In this document: positions 14,355 to 24,712 of the stretch, piece by piece
Layout: each line of letters begins with the position of its first letter
Numbering within the stretch: position 1 is the stretch's first letter
Source of the DNA: Diogma glabrata
Taxonomy: Eukaryota; Arthropoda; Insecta; Diptera; Cylindrotomidae
Direction of reading: 5' to 3'
Assembly: GCA_963693315.1 (NCBI GenBank)
Contig: OY856188.1
Coordinates: forward strand, 190,437,811-190,501,810
DNA: 64,000 bases
Program-made: the position numbers and the translations under genes
The notes under the pieces: model-generated
Told to the model about the DNA's origin: nothing
Database searches by the model: none
The model's input: the letters and a program-made list of their open reading frames with translations, nothing else

Positions 14355-14641
14355 TTAAATTAGCTAATGTAAAAGAAAATTTTAATAAATTATAGTTAAG
14401 ATCTAGATTAAGTATGTAGGTTAGGGTAGGTTAAGATGGCAACTCGTTCTTTTATAAAAAAAAAAAAAATCGAATATTATAAATAATGTTATAAACATTT
14501 TTTTTCCATATTTTAAACAAGCATATAATTTTAATTGTTGTAAAGCCAAATAGGTTAAACTCAATATTACATACGTCAAAAATGTAACTTTAAAAATAAT
14601 ATTATGCCAATAAATAAAGTTAAAAAAAAAAAAAAAAAAAA
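14355..14641 (+). other. 3' UTR and poly(A) tail of the Jockey-like element
   Basis: AT-rich 3' UTR with an internal A-run at about 14458-14469 and an AATAAA-containing stretch (14611-14620) just before the terminal A-run ending at the target duplication. Confidence 0.8.
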
Positions 14642-15170
14642 AATTAACAGATTTTTAATTTACATGTTTTTTTTAAATTAGCGCATATTGTTATTTACAT
14701 GTAAAAATACAAAAAGAAATGTTTCAGAATTAGTGGAACATTACCTCTTTCTTTTTATTATAACTTCTAATTCCATTTCAATTCCACCCTGAAATTTTCA
14801 AAATTTCTTTAATATCTAAAAATATATTATTTTTTCAAAATTTAAAAAAATCCACTATCTTTGATTTTTTTTTAAAAAAAGTTTTTGTAGATTTTCAAAA
14901 AAAGGTTTCTGACCCAACATAGGCGAGTAGCATATCAAATTAAACCTCATATAATGTTCTTAAAAATGAAGGGTCTGTGTTTTATACAACCTGAGATATT
15001 TGAAATTGAAACGATACAAAAATCTTCTAAAAATATATGTTTTTCGTCAGTGTAATATTTTTATAAAATCTCACTAAGGACCTTTCAAACAAAAAAAGAT
15101 TACTAAAATCGAATAACCCGTTCGAACAAAATTTAACTTTAATTTTAATTAATTTGAATTTTTTTTTTTT

Positions 15171-15374
15171 AATGAAACTAAGACTTTATCACTTTAATAT
15201 TTTGTTTTATTTTTCCAAATATATTTTCGATCTCTAGGAGATCTTCTTCAGGGAAGAAGTTTCTATATACTCACAGTTTATAGAAACTTCTTCCCTGAAG
15301 AAGATCTCCTAGAGATCGAAAATATATTTGAAAATAAAACAAAATATTAAAGTGATAAAGTCTTAGTTTCATTA
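15171..15374. repeat. Near-perfect 97-bp inverted repeat (long hairpin)
   Basis: The left arm (15171-15267) runs from AATGAAACTAAGAC to TTTCTATA. The right arm (15279-15374) is its complement with only a few mismatches. The loop is about 11 bp around ACTCACAG. It includes the internally palindromic words GATCTCTAGGAGATC and CTTCTTCAGGGAAGAAG. It lies within the right arm of the 8.1-15.56 kb element and has no equally clear counterpart in the left arm, so it is probably a later MITE insertion. Confidence 0.85.
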
Positions 15375-15776
15375 AAAAATTCAAAATAATTAAATTTAAA
15401 TAACACTTTAACTAAGTAAAAATTATAATTTAACTTTAATGTTTGATTGTCACTATATTTCTTAAGAAATTTCGAGCCACCCTGTAATAAAACCAGTGAA
15501 GAATTAAAAATAAATAAAAAACACACATTAATTTTTTTTTATTATGCTAACGGTAACCGAAGTTTGAAAAAAATCGGAAAAGGTCGGGTTCAAAATTCTT
15601 ATTTTATTTTAAAGGTGGTGAACCGTACATTATTGCATTAGACATCTCAAAAGCATGTGATCGGATTTGGTATGCGAACTTGATCGACAAGCTCGTTGCG
15701 TACGGTTTTCATCTCGCAGTTGTAAAGTTGATGCAAAATTTTCTGTCTAACCGATACATTACGGTATCTATAGATG

Positions 15777-16042
15777 CACTCAAAAAATAAAATTCACCTT
15801 TACAAAAATTTTATAAATATACAACACACAAAATTTTTTCCCTTCAAATCCAAAAATAATTTGTAAATCAAATAAATTGTTGGTTTTTTCAAATAATTCT
15901 TTTTGTAATCTACAATATTTTTGGTAAACTTACAAAAAAATTTGTGTGTTGTATATTTATAATTAATTTGTTTTTAATAGGCTCTATTCTCAATATATTT
16001 ATAAGAAAAAATTTGTAAAATTTATTTAGTTTTTTTTTGAGT
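15777..16042. mobile_element. Small MITE inside the reverse-transcriptase fragment
   Basis: A roughly 266-bp AT-rich insert with terminal inverted repeats CACTCAAAAA... at 15777 and its complement ending TTTTTTGAGTG at 16042. An internal inverted pair, ATATACAACACACAAA versus TTTGTGTGTTGTATAT, is also present. It interrupts the palm domain between motif A and the LPQGSVLS motif. The target duplication is ambiguous. Confidence 0.7.
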
Positions 16043-16275
16043 GTGCTTTTTCTTGTGAATAATAAAACGCTACCCCAAGGCTCAGTTTTATCCCTCTAAA
16101 TGAGAACCTAGAAAACCCTAGAACCCTCGCCGATTTGGATGACAACAATTTGGTCAATTTTAACTCCACCAAAACACAGTTATTGATTATTTCCAGATCA
16201 AAGACCGAGTTCCCCAACGACATTTCAATTAGTATGTGTGACGAACAAATAGACGAATGTGAAAGTATTCGTTTA

Positions 16276-17837
16276 GGCCAATAGAATTACGGATTGTACG
16301 TGTTGTTGTCGGTAGCAGGTCAGAATTTTTTTTAATCTCTGGGGTAGGGTACTCACATAATGGACATGCCGAGTCCACTCCCCCGGCACATGGGGACTGG
16401 AGTTATTCAACTAAGTGTGCTGGAATTTTTTTTTTTGCTTCCTTGTAAGCGATATAACTCGTAAATGGTGCACTTTAGAATACTGGTGCTATGGAACTTT
16501 TTTGTTTCTTTAATGTTTTTCTATAACTTAAAATAAAAAAAAACAAAAAAAAATTTGTTTTGTTGCAAATTATTGCGAAAAATGTCTAAAAATCGATATT
16601 TTTCAATTGAATTTAGTTATTTGCAAATAATTGTTTATAACATAATTCACCCCTCTATCTTGTAGCTGAAACCTCAATGAAAAAAATAAGCTTCAGAACG
16701 TTTCATTCGGCTTGATAGTTTATGTCATTCCAATTCTATTTTGCACTTAATGCCTTAAAAAAGGTTGTTAACTTAGGACAGGCCGCAAGGTCTGAGTTTT
16801 CCGATCGTAATCTGCTTGACGGGAATTGAAAGGGTGTAGTGTCAGCTTTAAATAACATTTTTGTTGCCTACACCCATATTTAATATTAACAACAATTACA
16901 GTGGTGCAAAAAAAACCGCGAAAATGCCTTAGTTGCAAAATTAAATTTCTCAACGAATTTTCAACTTAACGAGATGCGTTTTTAAAATTTGCCAAGTGCT
17001 TAGAAAACCTCAGATTTTAGATCAATGTCACAATCGCGGTTTCAAAAACAAAATGGGCCATAACTCGGTCCAAATCGTGTTAAAGAGGTTTCTTTTTAAA
17101 TCTTCGGTTTTCTAAGGAATTTGCAAATTTTAAAACCGCATATCGTTAAGTGGAAAATTCGTTGAGAAATTTAATTTTGCAACTATGGAATTTTCGCGGT
17201 TTTTTCAAACCACTGTAATTGTTGTTAATATTGAATATGAGTGAAGGCAACAAAAATGCTATTTAAAGCTAACACTACACCCTTTCGATTCCTGTCAAGC
17301 AGATTGCGATCGGATGAAAAGTCAGACCTTGCGGCCTGCCCAAAGTTAACAACTTTTTTTCAGGTATTAAGTGCAATTCCATTGTGCAAAAACTATCAAG
17401 CCAAATGAAACGTTCTGAAGCTTATTTTTTTTGTTGAGGTTTCAGCTACAAGATAGAGAGGTCAATTATGTTATAAACAATTATTTGTAAATAACTAAAT
17501 TCAATTGAAAAATATCGTTTTTTAGACATTTTTTCGCAAAAATTTGCAACAAAACAAATCTTTTTTTTTTTATTTTAAGTTATACAAAAACATTTGAGGA
17601 ACAAAAAAGTTCCATAGCACCAGTATCCTAAAAAGCACCATTTACGAGTTATATCGCTTACAAGGAATCATAAAAAATTTCCAACACACTTAGTTGAATA
17701 ACTCCAGTCTCAAGGTGCCGGGCGAGTGGACTCGGCATGTCCATTATGTGAGTACCCTACCCCAGAGATTAAAAAAATTTCTGACCTGTTACCGACAACA
17801 ACACGTAAGCCATATCTTTTTCCGTTATTCTATGGGC
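16276..17837. mobile_element. TA-flanked 1.56-kb giant inverted repeat element
   Basis: Two arms of about 745 bp (16276-about 17025 and about 17090-17837) are inverted copies of each other over nearly their whole length, leaving a loop of about 65 bp. The termini read GGCC(A/C)ATAGAA on both sides and are flanked by TA (16274-16275 and 17838-17839), as expected for Tc1/mariner-type insertion. It codes for nothing. It sits between the Leu-Gly codons of the reverse-transcriptase fragment and so postdates that element. The form is that of a non-autonomous element with extended terminal repeats (foldback type). Confidence 0.8.
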
Positions 17838-18599
17838 CTAGTTTATTGGGAGTCACAATTTACAATGACTTTTTCTGGAACGATCGAATACTGTCGATTG
17901 CAAAGAGCGTGTCGAGAAAACACGGCCTGCTTAACAGTTTTAAAAAATATTTCACTTCGTATCAAGTACTCCACATTTATAAGTCGTATATTCGTTGCTG
18001 TGTGAAGTATTGTGGTCAATTTTGGGGCGCTGCATTTGTTACTATCCTGGCTCTTTTGGGCTCTCTTCAAAAGCGTGCTATACGAATTTGGTGATCGAAA
18101 TTTAATATGAAACCTTTCTTTCCTACAACATCGTCGTATATTGCTGCTGATCTCGTTGTTTTTATAAATATCGTCACCAGCAGTTCCCGGATGAAATCAG
18201 ATCTATTACGCCTGTAATATATTGTTTTCCCCGTTTTACTAATCAATCGGTTTGTGCAAACAGTTAACCTGTTGATATCACACGCTAACATGCTGACAAA
18301 ATGCAGAGGGACTTCTTTGTCCGTACATCGTACAAATGGAATGCTTTGCCGGAAATAATAGTGCCAAGTGCCTTCACACAAACATTTAAAAACAGCGTCC
18401 ACCAACAACTCAGAACGCATTTTGTCGTGTGCCCTAGGTTTTAAAAGGTATCTACGTGTTGTTGTGAAACATATTGTAATTCCTATTACACAACAATTTT
18501 TACTCAAAAAAACAAAATGCGTGCTGAGGTGTCGGTGGCGCAATTTTTTTGTTTTTCTAAATTTTGTTTTAAAGAATGGATAACTAAACAATAAATTCT

Positions 18600-19540
18600 A
18601 TCACATATAAAATATGACAATTTCATGATAGGATAGAGAAAATATAAATAAAATAAAAGATAAAAAACAAATTTACAGGCAAAATTTGCAGGAACAAAAC
18701 TAAAATTGGGCTGCCAATAATCCAGCTAATGGCATATTCCTTGATCATGTGACGCCCTGTCTTTTTCAATTATTAAATCACACATACAGATTTATATGAA
18801 AGCTAATTTCTTCCAGCAAACAATAACGTACCATATTCCATAGCCAAGGTTGAAGGTGCTACCGTTGTCTGAATAGAGTAGTAAAACATAACAAATCTTA
18901 CTTTTGACAAAGAAGGGCATTTTACCAAAAGATATTATAGAAAATTTAAGTGGTAAAACGAATTTCAAAGTGAAAGTGAAAATGTTGAAATAGTAGATTG
19001 TATTAGTAGTAAATTGCGAGTTATTGCCTGCAAGCTAACTCTTGTTTGGAAAACGCATTCGCTCTAGTAATACACACTATTTTTTGTAACAAATGCATAA
19101 AATTTATAAATATTTATTTAATTGTTAATTTAATCATTTATTTAACAAAGTTATAAACAAATTTAAGATATTTAAATAATTAAAGTGCGCCGTCTTATAA
19201 TAGTTGTAATAATAGTTGTAATAGTTGTAAATTATACTAGCTCGAAAAAATAAACATAAGAATCCAACTACGTGTTTTCTAAAAAAACATAGTAATCCAA
19301 CTAAGAGCTGTCAAAATTGTAAATTTTGAAAACCCAAATAAATTTGTTTTTTCTTGCAATTCAAACGATGCAATGTGTTTAAGTTGTTTTTACTATTGAC
19401 GATTGGAGGAAACTTCTGGTGGTAAGAATCAAAACTAGTACTCCAATATAAATTTTGACATTTAGTTTATTTTTGTATACATTCTAAAATTTGTGTTTAA
19501 ATTAGTAAGTTTTCAAGCCGAATAATAATAATTTAATCTA
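18600..19540. other. Noncoding spacer
   Basis: No gene or clear transposon end recognised. A short run of AATAGTTGT-type units lies at about 19198-19230. The rest is AT-rich single-copy-looking sequence. Confidence 0.4.
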
Positions 19541-19812
19541 AATCCAAATGAAATATGCATTTATAATAATTGTGTTTTTCCAGGTGTTTTGTTACAATTA
19601 CAGAAAAACTACCAGAATTGTATATAAAAAGAATATTAAAACAGCCATCACGGCAACACAAAATCCAGTTCACAAAAGAACTTGGATATTACATTGTGGG
19701 GTAAAATAAAAATTTAAACTAAATCTAATTGAAATATACATTTATAAAACTTGTGTTTTTCCAGGTGTTTTGTTAAAATTACCAGAATTGTACATAAAAA
19801 GAATATTAAACG
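19540..19812 (+). repeat. Direct duplication of an exon-like segment with its splice acceptor
   Basis: About 90 bp at 19548-19653 recur at 19718-19810. Each copy has a pyrimidine-rich tract ending GTGTTTTTCCAG, then GTGTTTTGTTA and CCAGAATTGTA(T/C)ATAAAAAGAATATTAAA. In copy 1 the sequence after the acceptor is open for 39 codons (19585-19701). It includes LPELYIKRILK and IQFTKELGYYIV, then GTAAAA, which could be a donor. Copy 2 lacks about 11 bases and stops at the point where the CHMP7-like sequence begins. I do not recognise the peptide. It could be a host exon tail duplicated together with intron sequence. Confidence 0.5.
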
Positions 19813-21041
19813 TATTATCCTGATGAATGGAAAGACGATGTAAGAATCGATGCTTTGTTCGCTCCATTCAGAGTTCGAACATTAAATCCTGTTAATTACG
19901 ATTCTAAATTAAAATTTTGGAAAAATGCCATAACAAAATATTGTTTGTATAAAGGGGAAAGCAAAATAAATATAAAAGAATTGAAAAATGTATTTCAGAG
20001 TAATAATAAAATTCCTTATGTATTTCCAACGCTATTAGAGGATATGTTTCAGAAATGATTTCATGGAAATTCGACAGTATACATGGAGTGGAAGGGGTTT
20101 TAATTCGTTGATAAAAAAGTATTTCAAAGAGTCTCAATAAATTTAAAAATTTAATGATACAAACAAACGATGATTTCACAGAATATGTTAAAGGTGAGTT
20201 TTTATTTAAGATTCTGTTGTCTCGAGGTTTAATTTCTATTCTTATTTGTAAAATCAATCAACAAAAATCCAAAGGGAAATGGAATATTTAACCGAATCTG
20301 TTATGTCCTTAGCCGATGCTATCGAAAAGCTTACCAATTCCAATTTAGAGTTTAAATTAACAAATGAAGGTGCTTGTTAGCAATTCAACAGTTAGAAAAC
20401 GAACAGAGGCGATAAACAATCAATGAGCTTGAACGTGCTATTTATAATCTAGAAAAAACAGAAAAACATTTTTTGAAAATTATTGATAAAATTGAAAATG
20501 AATTAAAAGATTTAGACCTAAAAATATGAGGGTTGATTAGAGACGGCAAACGAAATTCAGCGAAGTTTCATTTTCGTTAGATCAAATACAATTACTACAA
20601 TCTCGAATTCAAGATACAACGAGTGATGCTAAAGTGTTGGAAGCTTTTAAAATTGGTTCGAAAACTGTCAAAAATTTGCTTTCTGATTCGGGAATTACGC
20701 TGGATAGCGTTGATGCGGCATTGGCAGTTGTCTAAGAAAAGCATGAGGTACATGATGATATCCAATCACCGTTGGGCGGTGGTAACACATTTAATATAAT
20801 TGATGATTCCATTCTGGGAAAAGAATTAGAGGAATTGTTATTAGAAGATGCCTTCCCTGATGTTGTACTGTCTGATATTAATAAAAACGACGGAAATGAA
20901 AAGGAGAAACCAAAGGATACAATATTACATATGGATGACTCGATAGAACGTCGTATGAATGAATTAAGAATTGAGTTTGGTGATGGATGTTTCTTTTTAA
21001 AAAAAAACAGCCTCAGTGATGATAATTATCTCCTATACTGA
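19813..21041 (+). pseudogene. CHMP7: CHMP7 (ESCRT-III subunit) pseudogene
   Basis: Fragments in all three frames follow the order of CHMP7, which recruits ESCRT-III to the inner nuclear membrane. At 19813 a Pro-Asp-Glu-Trp opens the winged-helix N-terminus, followed by LFAPFRVR, DSKLKFWKNAI and a helix ending LLEDMFQK; human CHMP7 has the equivalent PPEW, LFSAFK and SKMGFW. After a frameshift come Trp-Ser-Gly and a NDDFTEYVK segment ending at a GTGAGT that could be a retained donor. From about 20270 a charged coiled coil with several stops matches the Snf7-like domain. At 20640-20735 VLEAFKIGSKTVKNLL and DSVDAALAVV correspond to the helix near the C-terminus. The open tail 20772-21041 carries ELEELLLED and a final ERRMNELRIE, like the MIM-type end. 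There are at least six stops or shifts. The copy is dead. No functional CHMP7 is in the window. Confidence 0.72.
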
Positions 21042-22100
21042 TGTAACACCCCTTTCAAATATTCAAGCAATAAACAGGAACTAAATTATATTAGCACCAA
21101 AATAAGAAGCAATGGCTGATGACGCCTATACAGCGTGGTGATTTAATTCTAACAAGTATCATATATCATATACCTCACCATCAAATAATCGGGAAAAAAA
21201 TAATACGTGATTGATTGATTGTATTTTATTTAGTAATTAATTACCAATATTATAGTTAAATATATTTGTACTTAATATTCATAAATTAGTTAAAGAGCGA
21301 AAAACAAAATGTAAATATATCACATTAAACAAATAAAATTTTTGATAATAAAATGTATAAAATCGTTTAAATTTGTGGGTTCTTATTCTTCATTTTAACA
21401 GTAAGTCTCACTAATCCACTTTAACATTTCGAAAGTTGAATGTTTTATTGTTTATTTTTAGTAAGTCATTGTATTTTTAAATTGTTATAAAATTAAAAAT
21501 ATTGTACTTACTTTAATTGAAATTTAATTTTGCCCTCAAATACACAGAAAATATACTTCTGTAAAAATCTTATATAGGAGTAGTAGTTACAAAACCTGCC
21601 ACCAGCAGCGCGATTTTTTAGATTCCAATCGTCAATATGGTAAGTTATTTAACTAACTACAAATCTCACATGCAGGCGGCGTACGTGCTAGGCTTACAAA
21701 ATATTTTGTGGTCATATGTGCGGAAAAGTAGATTTTTCTTTTATTCTATTCTAGAACAAAATCGAATATTTTTTATGCATGTATTACAAAAAATAATATA
21801 TAACATAATCTAACTATAATATAATAGCCGTATTATATTATAGTTATATAGATTATAGCCGTCATACAATATTAATAAAAACCCGCGGCTCACCTAGGAA
21901 ATATATAACAATTAATTTAAAATAAAAAAAATATAGAAAATCAATTCGATCCTCTCCAAAACAAAAATTTCAAAATTAAGATATTGTGTTGTAAAATATA
22001 TTAACAGCGTCAATAAATAAGCATATATTCCCGCATAGAGGGATCAATTTTTGTTGATTTGTAGTTTTTCTATTTCTGATCTATGAGTGTGACAACCCTG
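21042..22100. other. AT-rich noncoding region upstream of Hsc70 exon
   Basis: I searched this stretch, and everything upstream in the window, for the missing first Hsc70 coding exon (Gly-Ile-Asp-Leu-Gly-Thr-Thr) and did not find it. The consensus-like donor ATATGGTAAGTT occurs at about 21635-21646, but its upstream sequence does not code for Hsc70. An inverted repeat around ATAATATAATAGCCG lies at 21815-21860. Confidence 0.4.
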
Positions 22101-22660
22101 CATATTCTTGTCCCTGTTATTGACGAGTTAACGTGAGATATCACATACCACTGGCCATAGCAGAAAGATATCGCAAGCCAAGGTGTTATTTTAGTGGTAG
22201 CTGGTGGATGAACTGAATTCAGTCAACGGTAGCACCCTCAATATTACCCGAGCAGAAATTTGTCAGTGCTCAAATAGCGCTGATCATGTTTGCCCAACTA
22301 CGGATCAGCCATTGGTAGGTCAGTCTGAATGGGCTCTGATCATGAGTGTAATACTTTTTCCCTATCTGGTTATGATTGTGATAACCAGATCAGGGCCTGA
22401 TTGGGATAGTCGGACCAGGTTTTGATATATTTATATATATTATACATACATAAAGTAAATACAATAAATTAAATATAATTAAAATAAAATAAAACTGGAT
22501 AAAAATTAAAACATAAAACACCTTAATCACTATTATTGTTGTCTTTCAGCCGAGAAGCAATAACTAAACCATAGGTGAAACTATTTTGGTGAATTCTTTG
22601 GTGAAACTATATATTTCTACAATGGATAATACTCTAGTGAATTTTAATTTAATTATTTTT
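22100..22660 (+). repeat. Interspersed repeat, related to repeat at 27.9-28.1 kb
   Basis: Positions about 22444-22650 share blocks with 27892-28077: TTAAAATAAAATAAAA, AAATTAAAACATA, the GTCTTTCA(G/A)CCGA(G/C)AA block with GCAATAACTAAAC / GCGATAACTAAAC, and GGATAATACTCTAGTGAA. A third partial copy lies near 26765-26840. The preceding 22100-22440 is richer in GC and may be the other end of the same element, since CTGATCATG/GATCAGGGCC words recur there. It is non-coding; the open frame 22204-22425 is not a recognisable protein. Confidence 0.55.
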
Positions 22661-22966
22661 CTAAAAAAATCTGCGTTTTTAAAAAATCGAGGAGCAAAGT
22701 TAACCAAAGGAAATACGGTATAGTTTTGACTCTTTTAAAAATATCTTAAATGTTTTTATAATATTTTAGCAAATGTGGTTTTGGAAGTTTTAACTTTAGA
22801 TTGAGTTTCATCATTAAGGCATTCTCCTTATGAACTAAAGTTGAATATCGTAAGCGTTTGTAAATATTTGCTGTCGAACTCTTTCGCAAATAATTCCTTC
22901 AAGTTTTCTCTGATTGAATTATTGTTTTTCAAGTTCAATAAAAAGTTTCTTTAAATCTATTTTCAG

Positions 22967-24712
22967 GTTGCAATGAATCCTAAAAATACTGTGTTCGATG
23001 CAAAACGTCTTATTGGACGTAAATTTGATGATCAAAAAATACAAGATGATATGAAACATTGGCCGTTTACTGTTGTAAACGATTGTGGCAAACCGAAAAT
23101 TCAAATTGAGTTTAAAGGTGAAATAAAGAAGTTTGCTCCAGAAGAAGTCAGCTCAATGGTTCTAACGAAAATGAGAGAAATTGCAGAGATTTACTTAGGT
23201 GGCAAGGTATTGGACGCTGTTATCACTGTGCCAGCATATTTCAATGATTCGCAACGACAAGCAACTAAAGATGCTGGTGCGATTGCCGGTTTAAACGTAT
23301 TAAGAATTATCAATGAACCAACTGCCGCCGCACTAGCTTACGGATTAGATAAAAACTTGAAAGGAGAAAAAAACGTATTAATTTTCGATTTGGGTGGTGG
23401 AACATTCGATGTATCAATATTAACAATTGATGAGGGTTCATTATTTGAAGTTAAATCCACTGCGGGCGATACTCATTTAGGTGGCGAAGATTTTGATAAT
23501 CGGCTGGTAAATCATTTTTCAGAAGAGTTTAAGCGAAAGCATAAAAGAGACTTGCACGGTAATGCACGAGCGTTACGTCGATTGCGTACTGCTTGTGAAC
23601 GTGCAAAGCGAACTCTATCATCAAGTACAGAAGCGTCTATTGAAATTGATGCTCTTCATGAAGGCATTGATTTCTATTCAAAAATTACTCGAGCCCGTTT
23701 TGAAGAATTAAACATGGATTTGTTTCGATCAACACTGCAACCAGTTGAACGTGCTTTGACTGATGCTAAGATGGATAAATCATCAATTAACGATGTTGTA
23801 TTGGTCGGCGGGTCAATTCGAATCCCAAAAATTCAAAAAATGCTGCAAGATTTTTTTTGTGGTAAGTCACTGAACTTATCTATAAATCCTGATGAAGCAG
23901 TAGCATATGGAGCTGCAGTGCAAGCAGCCATTTTAACTGGCGATGGTAGTGCACAAATTCAAGATGTTTTACTTGTTGATGTCACCCCACTGTCATTAGG
24001 TATTGAAACAGCTGGAGGAGTTATGACTAAAATTATTGAAAGAAACTCAAGAATTCCATGCAAACAACAACAAACTTTCACAACATACAGTGACAATCAA
24101 AACGCGGTCACTGTTCAAGTTTTTGAAGGAGAACGTGCAATGACAAAGGATAACAACTTACTTGGAAACTTTAATTTAACAGGCATTCCACCAGCACCTC
24201 GTGGGGTGCCAAAAATAGAAGTTACCTTTGATTTGAACGCGGATGGAATTCTTCACGTATCCGCTAAAGATGGTAGTACTGGAAAATCAGAAAAAATAAC
24301 AATTACCAATGACAAAGGACGTTTATCGAAAGCCGAAATTGATAAAATGTTATCAGATGCAGAGAAATATCGAGATGAAGATGAACGTCAACGTGAGAAA
24401 ATCACATCACGTAATGCGCTTGAAGGTTATATCTTTAGTTGTAAGCAAGCTGTTGAAGATGCACCTGATGGTAAATTAACAGAATCTGATAAACAAGCTG
24501 TTCGTGAAAAATGTAAAACTGAAATGTCATGGTTGGATGCTAACACCCTTGCTGAGAAAGAAGAGTTTGAGCATCATTTAAAAGAATTGCAGAAAGTTTG
24601 TGGGCCAATAATGAGTAAGATACATGGCGCTAGTACTGGTACGGGTCAGTCACAAGCTGGTGGACAACAAAGTGGACAAGGAAGAGGCCCAACTGTTGAA
24701 GAAGTTGATTAA
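22967..24712 (+). CDS. Hsc70: Cytosolic Hsc70 chaperone, 3' coding exon (first exon not in window)
   Basis: Hsc70 is the ATP-driven cytosolic chaperone that binds unfolded segments with J-domain and exchange-factor partners. A splice acceptor TTTTCAG ends at 22966. The exon opens with Val-Ala-Met-Asn-Pro, exactly where an intron is known in Drosophila Hsc70-type genes (after Lys-Asn-Gln). About 581 codons are open. Visible motifs: [33 protein letters not shown] (phosphate 2), [10 protein letters not shown] (usually GGSTRIP; here Ile replaces Thr), the linker around [10 protein letters not shown], the substrate-binding sandwich with [11 protein letters not shown], and a final GPTVEEVD that binds TPR co-chaperones. 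The Gly-Gly-Met-Pro-rich tail of most Hsc70s is shortened to a Gln/Gly/Ser linker. The first about 65-70 residues, with phosphate loop 1, must come from an upstream exon that I cannot find here. It is either a gene with a long first intron or a truncated duplicate under recent constraint. Confidence 0.9.
   Translation, partial: VAMNPKNTVFDAKRLIGRKFDDQKIQDDMKHWPFTVVNDCGKPKIQIEFKGEIKKFAPEEVSSMVLTKMREIAEIYLGGKVLDAVITVPAYFNDSQRQATKDAGAIAGLNVLRIINEPTAAALAYGLDKNLKGEKNVLIFDLGGGTFDVSILTIDEGSLFEVKSTAGDTHLGGEDFDNRLVNHFSEEFKRKHKRDLHGNARALRRLRTACERAKRTLSSSTEASIEIDALHEGIDFYSKITRARFEELNMDLFRSTLQPVERALTDAKMDKSSINDVVLVGGSIRIPKIQKMLQDFFCGKSLNLSINPDEAVAYGAAVQAAILTGDGSAQIQDVLLVDVTPLSLGIETAGGVMTKIIERNSRIPCKQQQTFTTYSDNQNAVTVQVFEGERAMTKDNNLLGNFNLTGIPPAPRGVPKIEVTFDLNADGILHVSAKDGSTGKSEKITITNDKGRLSKAEIDKMLSDAEKYRDEDERQREKITSRNALEGYIFSCKQAVEDAPDGKLTESDKQAVREKCKTEMSWLDANTLAEKEEFEHHLKELQKVCGPIMSKIHGASTGTGQSQAGGQQSGQGRGPTVEEVD

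Larger units (their letters stand above)
10382..14641 (+). mobile_element. Nearly intact Jockey-like non-LTR retrotransposon
   Basis: A complete-looking LINE with a short 5' UTR (10382-10552), ORF1, an overlapping ORF2, a 3' UTR (14355-about 14620) and a terminal poly(A) of about 20 bases. It is flanked by a perfect 15-bp target duplication, AATTAACAGATTTTT, at 10367-10381 and 14642-14656. The first A residues on the 3' side could belong to the tail, leaving at least 13 bp. It sits at the inner edge of the right arm of the 8.1-15.56 kb inverted-repeat element, so it is younger than that element. A single in-frame stop in ORF2 is the only lesion I found. Confidence 0.9.
8095..15560. mobile_element. 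Large terminal-inverted-repeat DNA element, non-autonomous
   Basis: Diverged inverted arms of roughly 0.8 kb bound this region. The outer ends share CAGGGTGGCTCGAAATTTCT (left from 8176) and its complement ending at about 15485. Similarity continues outwards through TTCACTAGTTTT / TTCACTGGTTTT, so the true ends are near 8095 and 15560. The inner arms match best at 8610-8890 versus 14770-15030, for example around ATCTCAGGTTGTATAAAACA and TTTAATTTGATATGCTACTCG. No transposase is present. The only long frames inside belong to a nested Jockey-like element (10382-14641); subtracting it leaves an element of about 3.2 kb. The superfamily is not assigned because no clean target duplication could be fixed. 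Confidence 0.7.
15614..18440 (+). pseudogene. Reverse transcriptase of an old non-LTR element, split by two insertions
   Basis: Three plus-strand pieces read in order as one protein. 15614-15776 has IALDISKACDRIW (palm motif A with its Asp) and a Leu-rich helix. 16045-16273 has LPQGSVLS and then NSTKTQLLIISRSK, with the Tyr/Phe-Ala-Asp-Asp motif deleted between them. 17838-18440 has LLGVTIYND, a tail with YCGQFWGAA, SLQKRAIRI and finally FFVRTSYKWNALPE. The gaps are filled by a MITE (15777-16042) and by a 1.56-kb inverted-repeat element (16276-17837). Several frameshifts and the missing catalytic motif make it inactive. The C-terminal pattern is typical of CR1/Jockey-group insect LINEs; the exact family is not certain. 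Confidence 0.8.

Noticed and set aside
22204..22425. 73-codon frame just upstream of Hsc70 as a possible first exon
   Set aside because: It does not encode the Hsc70 N-terminus (no Asp-Leu-Gly-Thr-Thr) and overlaps an interspersed repeat.
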